64,000 nucleotides of DNA from Arthrobacter sp. GTDB taxonomy: Bacteria > Actinomycetota > Actinomycetes > Actinomycetales > Micrococcaceae. The notes under the pieces are model-generated. The model was not told where the DNA came from and searched no databases. It saw nothing but the letters and a program-made list of their open reading frames with translations. The translations under genes and the position numbers were made by a program. Position 1 is the first letter of the stretch. Every line of letters starts with the position of its first letter. The stretch is from contig JAITLQ010000013.1 of NCBI GenBank assembly GCA_031277795.1, positions 62,001 to 126,000 of the forward strand. Direction: 5' to 3'. Shown piece by piece: positions 34,108-43,268 of the stretch.

Positions 34108-35904
34108 CTACGCGCGCGGCAACGCGGCCTCTCCAACCGGGGCGGCCGGCTGAACGGACTCGCGCCCCAACAGCCGGGCGAAGACCTCGCGCAGCACGGC
34201 CGCCGGCTCCCCGTGCGGCCCGGCCGCCCCGTCGGACCGCCAGGCCACGAACTGGTCGGGGCGCACCAGGAGCGCGCCGTCCTCCGGGAGGCCCGTGCGG
34301 CTCGCGAAGTCGCCGTACAAGTCCAGGGCATCGCCCCGCCTCGCCACGCGCACCACCGTCAGGGGCAGCCCGGACTCCGCGGCAAGCCCGCTCGCGGCCT
34401 CCTCCCACGCCGAGCCCCGCTCCCGCGTGAAGAGCGTGAAGCGCTCGGGCTTAGCCAGGTCAAGGCTGGAGACCGTGGAACCCGGCAGGCCGAGCCACGC
34501 ATGCGGCAGGTGCGCGCCGGGCCGGGGCGAGGGCTGGATGAAGACGCCCGGGTCCCGCTCAAACTCCTCCGGCGGCAGGCCGTCCTCCAGGATCGCCGCG
34601 GAGGCGTAGCGCTGGTTGGTCTCCACACCGTGGGAGCCGAACGTCACCTCACGCACGCGCAGCATGCGTTCGAACTCGGCCCGGCGCAACGCCCCGGCTT
34701 CGGAGTCCTCGGCGAGCGTCTCGAACGTGGCCACGCGCTCGGCGACCGGGGCGTCGTGGCGCAGGCCAAGCGCGGGCAGCAGACCACGCCCGGAATGCCA
34801 GCTCGCGATCGCCCGGTCCACGATCTGCCGGCCCACCGGCGCGCGCTCGGCGGTGTAGGTCTCCAGGAGCGAGGCATCGGCCTGTCCGCGGATCACGAGG
34901 GCCAGCTTCCACGCCAGGTTGAAGGCGTCCTGGACGCACGTGTTGGCGCCGAGCCCGTGCATGGGCGGATGGCGGTGCACGGCGTCGCCGAGGCAGATAA
35001 CGCGCCCCTCGTGGTAGCGCGTGGCCACCACGTGGTTGACGCGCCAGGGGAAGAGGCCTGTCACGGTGACCTCGATCGTCGGGTCCCCGATGAGCGCCTC
35101 GATCTCCGCCTTGGCCTCCTGCTCGGTGAGCTTGGATTGGCGATCCCCGAGGTACACGAAGGATGCGACCCAGTCGTTCCACGGGCGGACCATGCGCAGC
35201 ATGCCGTGGCCGAGGAACTCCTCGCGCTGCGGTTGGATCACCTCGAAGAGGGACCCGGGCCGGTGCGCCACGTGCCGCGAGAGGTCCGCCGTGAACCGCA
35301 CGTTCATGGCGTCCGCCATGCCGGCGGTTCCCTCGAAGGGCAGGTTCAGCGCCGCGGCAATCTTGCTCTGGCCGCCGTCCGCTCCCAGAAGGTAGGCGGC
35401 CCGCAGGCTCTGCCGCTGGCCCGTGCTCTGATCCTCCACCACGGCGCTCACGCCGTCCGCGTCCTGTGCGAACTCGAGCAGCTTGGTGCCGAAGCGCAGC
35501 GTCACCCCGAGCCGCCCTGCCTCGCCAAGCAGGAGGGGTTCCAGCCGGTCCTGCGGCAGGTCGCAACCCTGTGAGGGGCTCGAGGCGAGGTACTCGCCCT
35601 GGCGCTCCGGGGCGTTGCCCCACGACCACAGGCGGCCGAACTCCTCCCCGGCGATCGAGGTGCACAGCACCTGGTTGGCCATGGCGGCCCGCGGCTCGGC
35701 GACGGCCTGGGCCCCGTCCTCGAGCCCGATCGCCCGCAGCACCTCCATGGTGCGCTGATTGGTGATGTGGGCGCGCGGGGAGTCGGCGGCCCACGCCGCG
35801 CGGGTCACGAGGGTCACGGAGAGGCCGTGGCGGGCCAGGAGCACGGCGGCGCTCGCGCCGGACGGGCCCGAGCCGACCACGAGCACGTCGATGGGCTGGG
35901 TCAT
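34108..35904 (-). CDS. FAD-dependent aromatic hydroxylase (PheA/TfdB type)
   Basis: 598 residues from ATG 35904 (AGGAAGG upstream). VVGSGPSGASAAVLLARHG, SPRAHITNQRTMEVLRAIGL, LGADGGQSKI and GDAVHRHPPMHGLGANTC are the family motifs, with a C-terminal thioredoxin-like dimerisation domain. It is the same type as the protein at 27654 but clearly diverged. Probable phenol or phenolic-acid ortho-hydroxylation with NADPH. Alone in its transcription unit apart from the monooxygenase gene lying 515 bp upstream on the same strand. Confidence 0.9.
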   Translation of the reverse strand: MTQPIDVLVVGSGPSGASAAVLLARHGLSVTLVTRAAWAADSPRAHITNQRTMEVLRAIGLEDGAQAVAEPRAAMANQVLCTSIAGEEFGRLWSWGNAPERQGEYLASSPSQGCDLPQDRLEPLLLGEAGRLGVTLRFGTKLLEFAQDADGVSAVVEDQSTGQRQSLRAAYLLGADGGQSKIAAALNLPFEGTAGMADAMNVRFTADLSRHVAHRPGSLFEVIQPQREEFLGHGMLRMVRPWNDWVASFVYLGDRQSKLTEQEAKAEIEALIGDPTIEVTVTGLFPWRVNHVVATRYHEGRVICLGDAVHRHPPMHGLGANTCVQDAFNLAWKLALVIRGQADASLLETYTAERAPVGRQIVDRAIASWHSGRGLLPALGLRHDAPVAERVATFETLAEDSEAGALRRAEFERMLRVREVTFGSHGVETNQRYASAAILEDGLPPEEFERDPGVFIQPSPRPGAHLPHAWLGLPGSTVSSLDLAKPERFTLFTRERGSAWEEAASGLAAESGLPLTVVRVARRGDALDLYGDFASRTGLPEDGALLVRPDQFVAWRSDGAAGPHGEPAAVLREVFARLLGRESVQPAAPVGEAALPRA

Positions 35905-36042
35905 GGTGTCCTTCCTGGCGGCAGCGGGGGTCGCCGCCGTCCTCACCCCAGCGTCGCCGCGCGCCGGCGGCCCGGCTTGTCCCGGCGTGCCGCCCGGCTT
36001 GCACCCGCGCGCACCCGGCCGCTCCCGCCGCCCCTTCCCGGA

Positions 36043-36106
36043 ATGAGGCGGGTTCCGTGCTTTGAGGCGCGGAATCCGCGCCTCAAAACGCAGAACCCGC
36101 CTCAAA
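36043..36106. repeat. Palindrome C (family A-like architecture) with GAC-box beside it
   Basis: Left arm ATGAGGCGGGTTCCGTGC (36043) TTTGAGGCGCGG and right arm CCGCGCCTCAAAACGCAGAACCCGCCTCA, loop AAT. Spacing of AAT..GG..GGGTTC.GT..CTTT..GGC matches the family A arm, so it may be a diverged relative. A GAC-box-like copy (GCACGACGCCGCACGGCCGGG) follows at 36114-36134. Confidence 0.75.
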
Positions 36107-36157
36107 GCCACCGCACGACGCCGCACGGCCGGGTCCCAACCCCGCGCCCGGCCCCAA

Positions 36158-36300
36158 CCGGGCCGGGAAGCGCCACCCGCCGTCGGGCAGGGAAGCGGCA
36201 CCCGGCGTCCGGCAGGGAGCCGAGCCCCGTCGTCGGGCACGAAATCAGGCCAACCGCCGGGCCGGGAGGCGGCCACCCAGCGTCGGGCGGGGAAGCGCCC
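36158..36300. repeat. Imperfect tandem repeat of GAC-box units
   Basis: Four to five loosely spaced copies of a ~25-bp unit, read on the minus strand as GCCCGACGNCGGGTGNCGC: near 36172-36189, 36197-36213, 36221-36239 and 36269-36288. The last one (minus GCCCGACGCTGGGTGGCCGC) is almost identical to the copy at 63457-63476. No spacer regularity, so not CRISPR. Together with palindrome C and family B copy 2 it fills the gap 35905-36419; no gene is seen. Confidence 0.7.
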
Positions 36301-36330
36301 TCTCCGCCGCTCCCCTCGACCGTTCCTCGG

Positions 36331-36400
36331 CTTTGCCCACCCTTCTTGCGGTTTGCCCCGGGCAATACCCGGGGCAAAGCACCACAGCGGTGGGCAAAGC
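36331..36400. repeat. Family B palindrome copy 2
   Basis: CTTTGCCCACCCTTCTTGCG GTTTGCCCCGGG / CCCGGGGCAAAGC ... GGTGGGCAAAGC. The outer right arm is degenerate. It ends 20 bp before the stop of the leftward monooxygenase gene at 36420, and the GAC-box units lie on its left, i.e. in mirrored order compared with copies 1, 3 and 4. Confidence 0.8.
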
Positions 36401-36419
36401 TTCGGCCCAACCTCCCGGA

Positions 36420-37583
36420 TCAGAGCGGCGCGACCATGGCCTCCATCGTCCGCTGGGTCTCGCCCACGTGATCGAACGCCGGATCCGTGCCGATCTCGTA
36501 GCGGCCGATCCCGATGCAGGTCTCGACGATGAGCTTGCAGCGCTCGTAACGGCGCTCGGTGTAGGAGGCGAGGGCGGCGGCCACGCTCGCACCGGAGGCG
36601 AGGTCCGCGGCGGCCAGCTCCTCCGCCAGCACGACCCCGTCCTCGATCGCCTGCGCCGCGCCCTGGCCCAGGTGCGGGGGCACGGCGTGCACGGCGTCGC
36701 CGATGAGGACCACGCGGCCCGTGTGCCACGGGGCCGGGGCGATCATGCCCTCCTCGGGGCGCAGCACGATGTCGGAGTCGTCGTGGATGTGGTGGTCGCG
36801 GATCTCGCCCGTGAGGCCACCGAACTCGGCGAGGTAGCCGCGCAGAAGGCCGGGGAGCTCCTCGCGCGTGGGGCGCACGGAGCGGTCGGGCCACGGCACG
36901 TTGAGGAAGAAATACGCGAGCTCGGGGCCGATCGGGACGACGCCCGCCATGCCCGCCTCGCCCTCCTGCAGGATGATGCGATCGATGCCCGACAGGCGCG
37001 GGATGTTCACGCGGAAGGCCGACTGGCCGATGTAGGTGGGGCGCAGCTCCGCGTGCAGGACCTGCTCGCGGACGGTGGAACCCACGCCGTCGGCGCCCAC
37101 CACCACCGCGTAGTCGGCGGCGGATCCGTCGCTGCACTCGACGCGGACGCTCTCGCCGCGGTCGTCGATGCTCGTGAAGGTCGTGGAGTAGCGGACCGCA
37201 ACACCCTCCTGCGCCGCGCGCTCCAGCAGGATGCGGTGCAGCTCGGGGCGGGTCACGCCGTTCATGGGCGGGTAGCCCTCGATGGGCGCGCCGGGCATCT
37301 CGAAGAGCACGTTGCCCTGGGCGTCCTCCTTGCGACCCCAGGCCGGGGCGGCAAAGCCGATTTCGAGGCACGCATCCTTGGCGCCGATCACGTCCAGGGC
37401 GCGCAGCGCGTTGCTCGGCTGGATGATGCCCACGCCAAAGATCGACTGCCTGGTGCTCTCCGTGATCTCGACCACGTCCACCTCGAAGCCCTGCTGCGCC
37501 AGGGCCACCGCGGTGGCGACGCCGCCGATGCCGGCGCCGACCACGAGGACGCGCTCGCGGCTGCCGGGGGTGATGTTCTGCAT
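36420..37583 (-). CDS. Class A FAD monooxygenase (hydroxynicotinate/hydroxybenzoate type)
   Basis: 387 residues. VVGAGIGGVATAVALAQQGF at the N-terminus, VVGADGVGSTVR, and GDAVHAVPPHLGQGAAQAIEDG, the salicylate/6-hydroxynicotinate-hydroxylase form of the flavin motif. Single-domain enzyme of normal length. Possible reactions are hydroxylation or oxidative decarboxylation of an aromatic acid. A Crp-like site and a GATCG-type palindrome upstream suggest carbon-catabolite and GntR control. Confidence 0.9.
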   Translation of the reverse strand: MQNITPGSRERVLVVGAGIGGVATAVALAQQGFEVDVVEITESTRQSIFGVGIIQPSNALRALDVIGAKDACLEIGFAAPAWGRKEDAQGNVLFEMPGAPIEGYPPMNGVTRPELHRILLERAAQEGVAVRYSTTFTSIDDRGESVRVECSDGSAADYAVVVGADGVGSTVREQVLHAELRPTYIGQSAFRVNIPRLSGIDRIILQEGEAGMAGVVPIGPELAYFFLNVPWPDRSVRPTREELPGLLRGYLAEFGGLTGEIRDHHIHDDSDIVLRPEEGMIAPAPWHTGRVVLIGDAVHAVPPHLGQGAAQAIEDGVVLAEELAAADLASGASVAAALASYTERRYERCKLIVETCIGIGRYEIGTDPAFDHVGETQRTMEAMVAPL

Positions 37584-37671
37584 GTCGACTCCTTCGTCTT
37601 CTCGACCCGGGAGGGTGTGAGCCGGGCCACTTCTGAAGCGAAGATAGACCCGGATCGCGAGAGATTTCGAG

Positions 37672-37687
37672 AGTGACATAGATCACA
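37672..37687. promoter_or_regulatory. Crp/GlxR-like site upstream of the 36420 monooxygenase
   Basis: On the minus strand TGTGATCTATGTCACT, matching TGTGANNTANNTCACA with one end mismatch. It lies about 90 bp upstream of the start codon. Confidence 0.6.
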
Positions 37688-37807
37688 TGCATTGACGAGG
37701 CGCTGGCTGGCGAAACGCGAAACATGGCGCTCTCACGGAGCATTTGCCCGACGCCGCGTGGTCGAGTTCCGCGGATTGGCGCGACTTCCTCACTGGATGG
37801 TCGTACA

Positions 37808-37823
37808 GGATCGTGTGCGATCC
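37808..37823. promoter_or_regulatory. GATCGTGTGCGATC palindrome (probable GntR operator)
   Basis: GGATCG-TGTG-CGATCC, containing the same ATCGTGTGCGAT core as the site at 29592-29603. It lies about 225 bp upstream of the 36420 monooxygenase start. A dispersed-motif copy (GCCCGACGCCGCGTGGTCGAG) is at 37746-37766. Nothing in 37584-38101 codes for a protein. Confidence 0.55.
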
Positions 37824-37947
37824 GTGTTTCCAGCCGGGCCGGGCGCCCTCCGCGCGGGCCTCTGGGTGCGCGACGGGGGCCGCGGCGGCCCAACATGTCG
37901 CGGCGACAGCGCCCTGTGACGATGCGGAGGCGCCCGCGCCCAGGAGC

Positions 37948-38042
37948 TTTGCCCACCCTTCTTGCGCTTTGCCCCGGGGAATACCCGGGGCAAAGCGCAA
38001 GAAGGGTGGGCAAACCCAGGAAGGGCACGACGGCGCGAGGCC
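37948..38042. repeat. Family B palindrome copy 3 with GAC-box
   Basis: Perfect 31-bp arms (37948-37978 and 37984-38014): TTTGCCCACCCTTCTTGCGC then TTTGCCCCGGG, five-base loop GAATA. It is followed by CCCAGGAAGG and the dispersed motif GCACGACGGCGCGAGGCC (38025-38042). The 21 bp after the palindrome are identical to those after copy 4. Confidence 0.92.
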
Positions 38043-38101
38043 GGGCACCCGCCCGACCCCGCGTCGTCGTTCTCTCCGCGGGACACGCCCACGGCCGCGC
38101 G

Positions 38102-39139
38102 TTACTCGCCCACGGCGAGCAGCTCGGTCTCCTCCTCAACCCCCGGGCCGGCCACGAGGCCCGCGGCCTCGCCGCTCAGCGGCAGCTCCTGCACCTTAGG
38201 CAGGCGCCCCTCGCGCCGCACCTGCAGCGTGAAGACATCGGGGCGGGAGTAGTGCCCCACGGGATCGGCGGCGTTCTTGGCGGCCAGGATCGCTGCGTAG
38301 TCGATGTCGGCCACGATGACGCCCTCCTCCTCGGGGGCCAGGGGCTCGGCGAGCGAGCGCCCGTCCGGCCCGAAGATGCGGGCGTGCCCGCCGCCTCGGC
38401 CCAGGAGCGCGTCACGCTCGGGATCGCCGCCGAAGGCCGCGTGCGCGGCGTCGCCGATCACCCCGCACGGGGCCAGGACAAAGCACTGGCCCTCCACGGC
38501 GTAGACCCGCGAGGCGCTCACGTTGACCTCGGCGCCCAGCGCGTACGCGCCGTCCTGCATCACGCAGAAGCTGGGCCACGCCGCCACGTGCAGCTGTTCC
38601 TGCTGCGCGTACATGGCGTACTTGGTCAGGGGCTGCAGGTGCTCCCAGCAGTTGAGGGCGCCCACGCGGCCCACGGGGGTGTCGACGACGGCCACGTCCG
38701 AGCCGTCGCCCTCCCCGAACTGCGTGCGCTCCACGTGCGTCGGCTTGAGCTTGCGGCGCGTCATGAGCGTGCGCCCCTCGGGCGAGATGATGGCCTGCCC
38801 CATGTAGAGCGAGCCACCCTCGCGCTCGGAGTACCCGAGCACCACCGTGAGGCCCAGTTCGGCCACGCCCGCGCTCAGGCGGTTCCAGTGCTCCTCGCCA
38901 AGCACCAGGGAGTTCTGGGCGTAGGACACCACGAACTGGGACTGCCACGCCACGGAACCCAACCACAGGAACCACGGGTAGCCGGGCAGCCACGTCTCGG
39001 GGAAGGCCACCAGCTCGGCTCCCCGCTCCTTGGCCTCGGCGGCCAGCCGGAGCGTCTTCTCGATCCCGGCCTCCAGGTCAAGCCAGGCCGGCTCGGCCTG
39101 GACCGCTGCAACGCGCACCGTGCGCTCGTACTCGGGCAT
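38102..39139 (-). CDS. Nitrilase (carbon-nitrogen hydrolase superfamily)
   Basis: 345 residues. Catalytic triad Glu48 (AFPETWLPGYP), Lys130 (TRRKLKPTHVER) and Cys164 (GALNCWEHLQP). The CWEH context and length fit aliphatic/aryl nitrilases that convert R-CN to the carboxylic acid plus ammonia. It could feed an aromatic or arylacetic acid into the surrounding hydroxylases. Divergent from an AraC-family gene, the likely activator. Confidence 0.9.
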   Translation of the reverse strand: MPEYERTVRVAAVQAEPAWLDLEAGIEKTLRLAAEAKERGAELVAFPETWLPGYPWFLWLGSVAWQSQFVVSYAQNSLVLGEEHWNRLSAGVAELGLTVVLGYSEREGGSLYMGQAIISPEGRTLMTRRKLKPTHVERTQFGEGDGSDVAVVDTPVGRVGALNCWEHLQPLTKYAMYAQQEQLHVAAWPSFCVMQDGAYALGAEVNVSASRVYAVEGQCFVLAPCGVIGDAAHAAFGGDPERDALLGRGGGHARIFGPDGRSLAEPLAPEEEGVIVADIDYAAILAAKNAADPVGHYSRPDVFTLQVRREGRLPKVQELPLSGEAAGLVAGPGVEEETELLAVGE

Positions 39140-39294
39140 GTGTCCTCCTTGAAGGTGGGGGCGTTCCCGCGCCCCGCGGCTCTTGCCTCCACGCTATGAG
39201 CGGGGTCACAGCCGCGCCCCGGCCGTCCGTGCCCGGCATCCGGCCGTTTGCGACAGCCTCCCGTCCTCCCGGCGGCCGGGCCTATAGTCGGCAT

Positions 39295-40254
39295 ATGGTC
39301 GGGCCAAGCGGCGGAGCGTCTCCCGCCTTCAGCCTGAGCGTCGCCTCCCCAGAGGAGTGGGCCGACGCCGTGAGCCGCGCCTTTGTCCCGCTGCGTGTCG
39401 GGGCCGCTCCGCGCGCCTTCAGCGCCAGCCTGCGCCAGGTCCAGCTCGGCCCGCGACTCTCCCTCACACGGGTGCGCAGCGACGCGTCCGAGGTGGCGCG
39501 GACGCCCCGCACGCTCAGCGAGCACCCCAACGACGACGTGTTGCTCTCGTGGCAGCGCGCGGGCGAGGGTGACGTGCTCCAGCACGGACGGCGGGCGGCC
39601 TTCCACCCCGGCGTGCTGAGCGTGTACGACGCCGCCTCCCCCTACACCCTGCGCTTCAGGGGTCCCATCGAGCAGGTGGTTCTGCAGCTGCCCCGCCGCG
39701 CGCTGCGGCTCGGGGCCAAGGAGCTCACGCACGTCACGGCGCGGCCGCTCCCGCCCTCTCCCTCGCTGCGCGGCCTCGTCGCGCTGCTCTCCACCCTGCC
39801 CTTCGCCTCGGCGGATCAAGCGGAGCCGAACGAGCCGGAGCCCTTCGGCGCCGACACGGAGCCCCTCGCCGACGCGGTGGCCGGCCTGCTGACGGGCGCC
39901 CTGCGCGCCGCCTCCGCCCCTCCCGAGCTGGGGGACGAGCAGCTGCTGCGGATGGCCAGGGGCAGCCTGCGCGCCGGCCTCGCGGATCCCCGCTCCGGCC
40001 CCGAACGCACGGCGGCCGAACTCAACGTCTCGCTGCGGCGGTTGCAGCGCCTCTTCGAGCGGGCGGGTGAGAGCCCCGCCGCCTACCTGCGCGGGCAGCG
40101 GCTGGCGCACGCGCGGTCGCTGCTCCAGGGCGGGAGCGGTGTCGCCGCGGCGGCGCGGGCCAGCGGCTACCTCGACGCCGACGCGTTCTCCCGCGCCTTC
40201 AAGCGCGAGTACGGGCACACCCCGGCGTCCGTGCGGACCGCCGCCGCAGGCTGA
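39295..40254 (+). CDS. AraC-family regulator, probable nitrilase activator
   Basis: 319 residues from ATG 39295. No ribosome-binding site; TATAGT at 39283-39288 lies seven bases upstream, so the message is probably leaderless. An earlier ATG at 39196 would extend into the divergent promoter. AraC_binding_2-type sensor half (DVLLSWQRAGEGDVLQHGRR) and a C-terminal helix-turn-helix pair (TAAELNVSLRRLQRLFERAG, ARASGYLDADAFSRAFKREY). 155 bp separate its start from the nitrilase start. Confidence 0.88.
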   Translation: MVGPSGGASPAFSLSVASPEEWADAVSRAFVPLRVGAAPRAFSASLRQVQLGPRLSLTRVRSDASEVARTPRTLSEHPNDDVLLSWQRAGEGDVLQHGRRAAFHPGVLSVYDAASPYTLRFRGPIEQVVLQLPRRALRLGAKELTHVTARPLPPSPSLRGLVALLSTLPFASADQAEPNEPEPFGADTEPLADAVAGLLTGALRAASAPPELGDEQLLRMARGSLRAGLADPRSGPERTAAELNVSLRRLQRLFERAGESPAAYLRGQRLAHARSLLQGGSGVAAAARASGYLDADAFSRAFKREYGHTPASVRTAAAG

Positions 40255-40297
40255 GGTCCGCCTCGCACGGCGCGCACCGAGGTTCTCCCTTCGCAGC

Positions 40298-40450
40298 TTT
40301 GCCCACCCTTTTTGCGCTTTGCCCCGGGTATTCCCCCGGGCAAAGCGCAAAAAGGGTGGGCAAACCCAGGAAGGGCACGACGGCGTGGGGCGCGGTCAGA
40401 GGGGCAAGGCACGACGGCGCGGGCCGGGGTTGCGCTCGACGGCGTGGGGC
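40298..40450. repeat. Family B palindrome copy 4 with three GAC-boxes
   Basis: Arms TTTGCCCACCCTTTTTGCGC TTTGCCCCGGG and its complement (40298-40364, nearly perfect). Then three dispersed-motif copies in the same direction: GCACGACGGCGTGGGGC (40375), GCACGACGGCGCGGGCC (40409) and GCTCGACGGCGTGGGGC (40434). It lies in the convergent gap between araC and iclR. Confidence 0.9.
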
Positions 40451-40488
40451 CTGGGTGTCCGGGCGGGCACACCGAACCCGCCAGGGCG

Positions 40489-41256
40489 TCAGGCCAAGTC
40501 CGCCTGCACCGCCGCCGCCGCCCGGTGCAGGGCCGCGGCGATCCCGCCCGGGTCGGCCTGGGGCGAGACGTGCACCACGGCGAGGGCGGCCGGCGCGTGG
40601 CCGGGGAGGTACAGCGGGACGGCCACGGAGGAGAGCCCCGGAATGACCTGGTCCCGCGAGGTGGCGTACGGCGCGGCGGCGGAGCCCTCCAAGGCCGGCC
40701 GCGGCAGCCCGCGGCGGCCCAGCTCGTCGGCGCCCAGGAGCCAGCGGATCGCGGCTCCCGGCGCCCCCACGTCGAGGGCGTGCCGGGACCCAGGGCGCTG
40801 TGCCACGGCGGCGCCGGCGTGCCTCGGCTCCACCGAGACCAGCGTCGTCACGTCGGCGTCGTCGAGCACGGTCAGGAAGGCCGTCATCCCCAGCTCGTTG
40901 GCCAGGGTCGTGAGCTCGGGCAGCGCGGCGGATTGCAGGTCGCGGCTCACGGAGCGGGCCAGCGCCGCGAGCCCCGGGCCCAGGTGCACGGCCCCGGCTG
41001 CGTCGCGCACCACGAGCCCGTGCTCCTCGAGCGTGCGCAGGAGCCGGTAGACGATGGAGCGGTGCAGCCCCAGCGCCTCCCCCAGCTCGGCGATGCTCAT
41101 CGGTCCAGGCGCCTCGGCCAGGACCTCCATGACGCGGATCCCGCGCGAGAGCGTCTGCGAACCGGCACCGGAGGAACCAGAGGCGCCGCGCCCGGACGCG
41201 GCGGGCGCCGCAGACGCCACAGGGCGGGAGGGGGCGCTTTCGCTCGTGGCACTCAT
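40489..41256 (-). CDS. IclR-family regulator
   Basis: 255 residues from ATG 41256. A Ser/Ala/Gly-rich leader (~35 residues) is followed by the winged helix (LSRGIRVMEVLAEAPGPMSI AELGEALGLHRSIVYRLLRT) and a C-terminal GAF-like effector domain. IclR proteins control many protocatechuate and hydroxybenzoate genes. It is downstream of the 3-hydroxybenzoate hydroxylase gene in the same direction (103-bp gap), and candidate IclR boxes lie before that gene. Confidence 0.92.
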   Translation of the reverse strand: MSATSESAPSRPVASAAPAASGRGASGSSGAGSQTLSRGIRVMEVLAEAPGPMSIAELGEALGLHRSIVYRLLRTLEEHGLVVRDAAGAVHLGPGLAALARSVSRDLQSAALPELTTLANELGMTAFLTVLDDADVTTLVSVEPRHAGAAVAQRPGSRHALDVGAPGAAIRWLLGADELGRRGLPRPALEGSAAAPYATSRDQVIPGLSSVAVPLYLPGHAPAALAVVHVSPQADPGGIAAALHRAAAAVQADLA

Positions 41257-41359
41257 GGTGATATTTTCCCCGGTTCCCGCCCCGCGGCGTCGTCGTTCAT
41301 TGTCTTGAGCGCACCGGGCGCAGCCTCGGCGGCACCTGGCCCGCGCTCGGTCGCGCGCC

Positions 41360-43240
41360 TCAGGCGTGCGGGACCACTGCCTCGAAGAACGCGCCGAGCT
41401 CGTCGGTCGCGGAGAGCGGCAGCACGGCGGAGACGTACTGGTCCGGGCGGACCACCACGATCGCGCCGTCGCGGGAGATCCCGCGGGCCTCGAAGATGTC
41501 ACCCTCGGGCGCCGTGCCGAACACGTTCTCGTACTGCATGACGCCGTACTTGCCGTAGTTGGGACGGAACGCCTCGGGGGCGTCGCGCAGCTCGAACTCG
41601 AGGTGCGGCTGCTGGTAGATCACCTTGGCGTCGAACCACTCGCGGCGCAGGCGCCCGCCCAGGTCCGCACCGACCAGCGGCGAGGCCGGATCGTTGGCGA
41701 GCCACTCGCCCAGGCGGGAGACGCCGGAGACCTCTCCGGCCTTGGGGGCGTCGGCGAAGACGTAGATGCGCCAGCGACCGTCGGCCTCGGCCAGGTGGCC
41801 GAGCTCCACGGTGTTGCCCTCGGCGCGGCGGGAGACCTGATAGGACTTGAAGCGCTTGCCGACGGTGTAGCCCGTGGCCAGCTCCTGGTGCTCCTTGGAG
41901 GCCGTCGTGATGGAGGGCTGGTACTCGGTCATGAAGCCGGCCGGGAACTCGGCGGTGCGGACGTAGAAGTCCTCGAGCTCGGTCGGGGACTCGAAGTCCT
42001 CGGGGCGCTTGGCCATCATCGAGGACCACGTCATATCGAAGTCGATGAGGTTCTGCGCGATCTCCTGGCGCTCGCCCGTGTAGGTGCCCAGCAGCTCCTT
42101 GGGGGCCACCCCGAGCAGCACGTGGGCCAGCTTCCAGCCGAGGTTGAAACCGTCCTGCATGGAGACGTTCATGCCCTGACCCGCCTTGGCGGAGTGCGTG
42201 TGGCAGGCATCGCCCAGGATGAAGGCGCGCGGCTGGCGCGTGCCGATCTGCTCCGCCGGGACGTCGTCGAAGCGATCGGTCACGCGGTGACCCACCTCAT
42301 AGATGGAGGACCACGCGATGTACTTCACGTCCACCGTGTAGGGGTGCAGGATCTGGTTGGCGCGCTCGATGACCTCGCTCATGGGGGTCTCGCGGACGGC
42401 GTGGTTGTCGTCCTCGGCGACCTCACCCATGTCGACGTACATGCGGGTCAGCTGGCCGCCCTCGCGGGGGATGTGCAGGATCGAGCCGCCGTCGTGCGAC
42501 TGGATAGCGCACTTGACGCGCCAGTCGGGGAAGTCGGTGGAGGTCAGGGAGTCGATGACGCCCCAGGCGTGGGCCGCCTGCTTGCCCTGGCGCGTGGCGC
42601 CGATGTCGCGGCGGATCTGGGAGCGGGCGCCGTCCGCACCGACGAGGTAGCGCGTGCGGACGGTGAATTCCTCGCCCGTGGCGACGGTGCGCAGGCGCAC
42701 CTCCATGGGGTATTCCTGCGTCTCATCGATGCTGTGGGACACGTACTCGATGCCGTAGTTGGGCACCATGCGCGAGGGCGAATTGCGCATGACCTCGGCG
42801 AAGTACTGCATCACGCGGGCCTGATTGATGATCAGGTGCGGGAACTCGGAGACGCCGTTCGCGTCGTCCTTGGCCACCGCGGTGCGCACGATGTTCTTAG
42901 GGTTCTCGGTGGAGGGCTTCCAGAACGACATCTCGGTGATGTGGTAGCCCTCGTCGATGACGCGGTTCGCGAAACCGAAGGCCTGGAAGGTCTCCACGGA
43001 GCGGGCCTGGATGCCGTCGGCCTGGCCCACGAGGAGCTGCTCGGGGCGGCGCTCCACGAGGCGCGCGTCGATGCCGGGGAACTGGGAGAGCTGCGCGGCG
43101 GTGATCATGCCGGCGGGACCCTCGCCCACGATCAGGACGTCCATGGCCTCGGGGAGATCGGCCGAGCGATCGATGCCAATGCCGGCCGCGGCCTTCACCT
43201 TGGGGTCGCCGGTGACGTAGCCGTTTTCGTGGAACTGCAT
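41360..43240 (-). CDS. mobA: 3-hydroxybenzoate 4-monooxygenase
   Basis: 626 residues, ATG 43240 with GAGGAGAG upstream. It matches Comamonas MobA-type enzymes from end to end: MQFHENGYVTGDP, DVLIVGEGPAGMITAAQLSQ, GQADGIQARSVETFQAFGF, SEFPHLIINQARV, GDACHTHSAKAGQGMNVSMQ, and the C-terminal thioredoxin-like domain ending with VVVRPDQYVSAVLPL. It hydroxylates 3-hydroxybenzoate to protocatechuate with NADPH and O2, cytoplasmic, FAD-bound. No protocatechuate dioxygenase is in the window, so ring cleavage must be encoded elsewhere. Confidence 0.93.
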   Translation of the reverse strand: MQFHENGYVTGDPKVKAAAGIGIDRSADLPEAMDVLIVGEGPAGMITAAQLSQFPGIDARLVERRPEQLLVGQADGIQARSVETFQAFGFANRVIDEGYHITEMSFWKPSTENPKNIVRTAVAKDDANGVSEFPHLIINQARVMQYFAEVMRNSPSRMVPNYGIEYVSHSIDETQEYPMEVRLRTVATGEEFTVRTRYLVGADGARSQIRRDIGATRQGKQAAHAWGVIDSLTSTDFPDWRVKCAIQSHDGGSILHIPREGGQLTRMYVDMGEVAEDDNHAVRETPMSEVIERANQILHPYTVDVKYIAWSSIYEVGHRVTDRFDDVPAEQIGTRQPRAFILGDACHTHSAKAGQGMNVSMQDGFNLGWKLAHVLLGVAPKELLGTYTGERQEIAQNLIDFDMTWSSMMAKRPEDFESPTELEDFYVRTAEFPAGFMTEYQPSITTASKEHQELATGYTVGKRFKSYQVSRRAEGNTVELGHLAEADGRWRIYVFADAPKAGEVSGVSRLGEWLANDPASPLVGADLGGRLRREWFDAKVIYQQPHLEFELRDAPEAFRPNYGKYGVMQYENVFGTAPEGDIFEARGISRDGAIVVVRPDQYVSAVLPLSATDELGAFFEAVVPHA

Positions 43241-43268
43241 GGGGCTCTCCTCGCCTCGTTGCGGAGCT

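Noticed and set aside
36158-36300. CRISPR-like repeat array
   Set aside because: Repeat copies are short and divergent, spacers are irregular and no cas genes are present.
34108-38139. A 4-kb minus-strand frame without stops, looking like a giant fusion protein
   Set aside because: Only the part up to 35904 encodes the hydroxylase. The rest runs out of frame through the 36420 monooxygenase and palindromic gaps; absence of stops reflects the high GC content.
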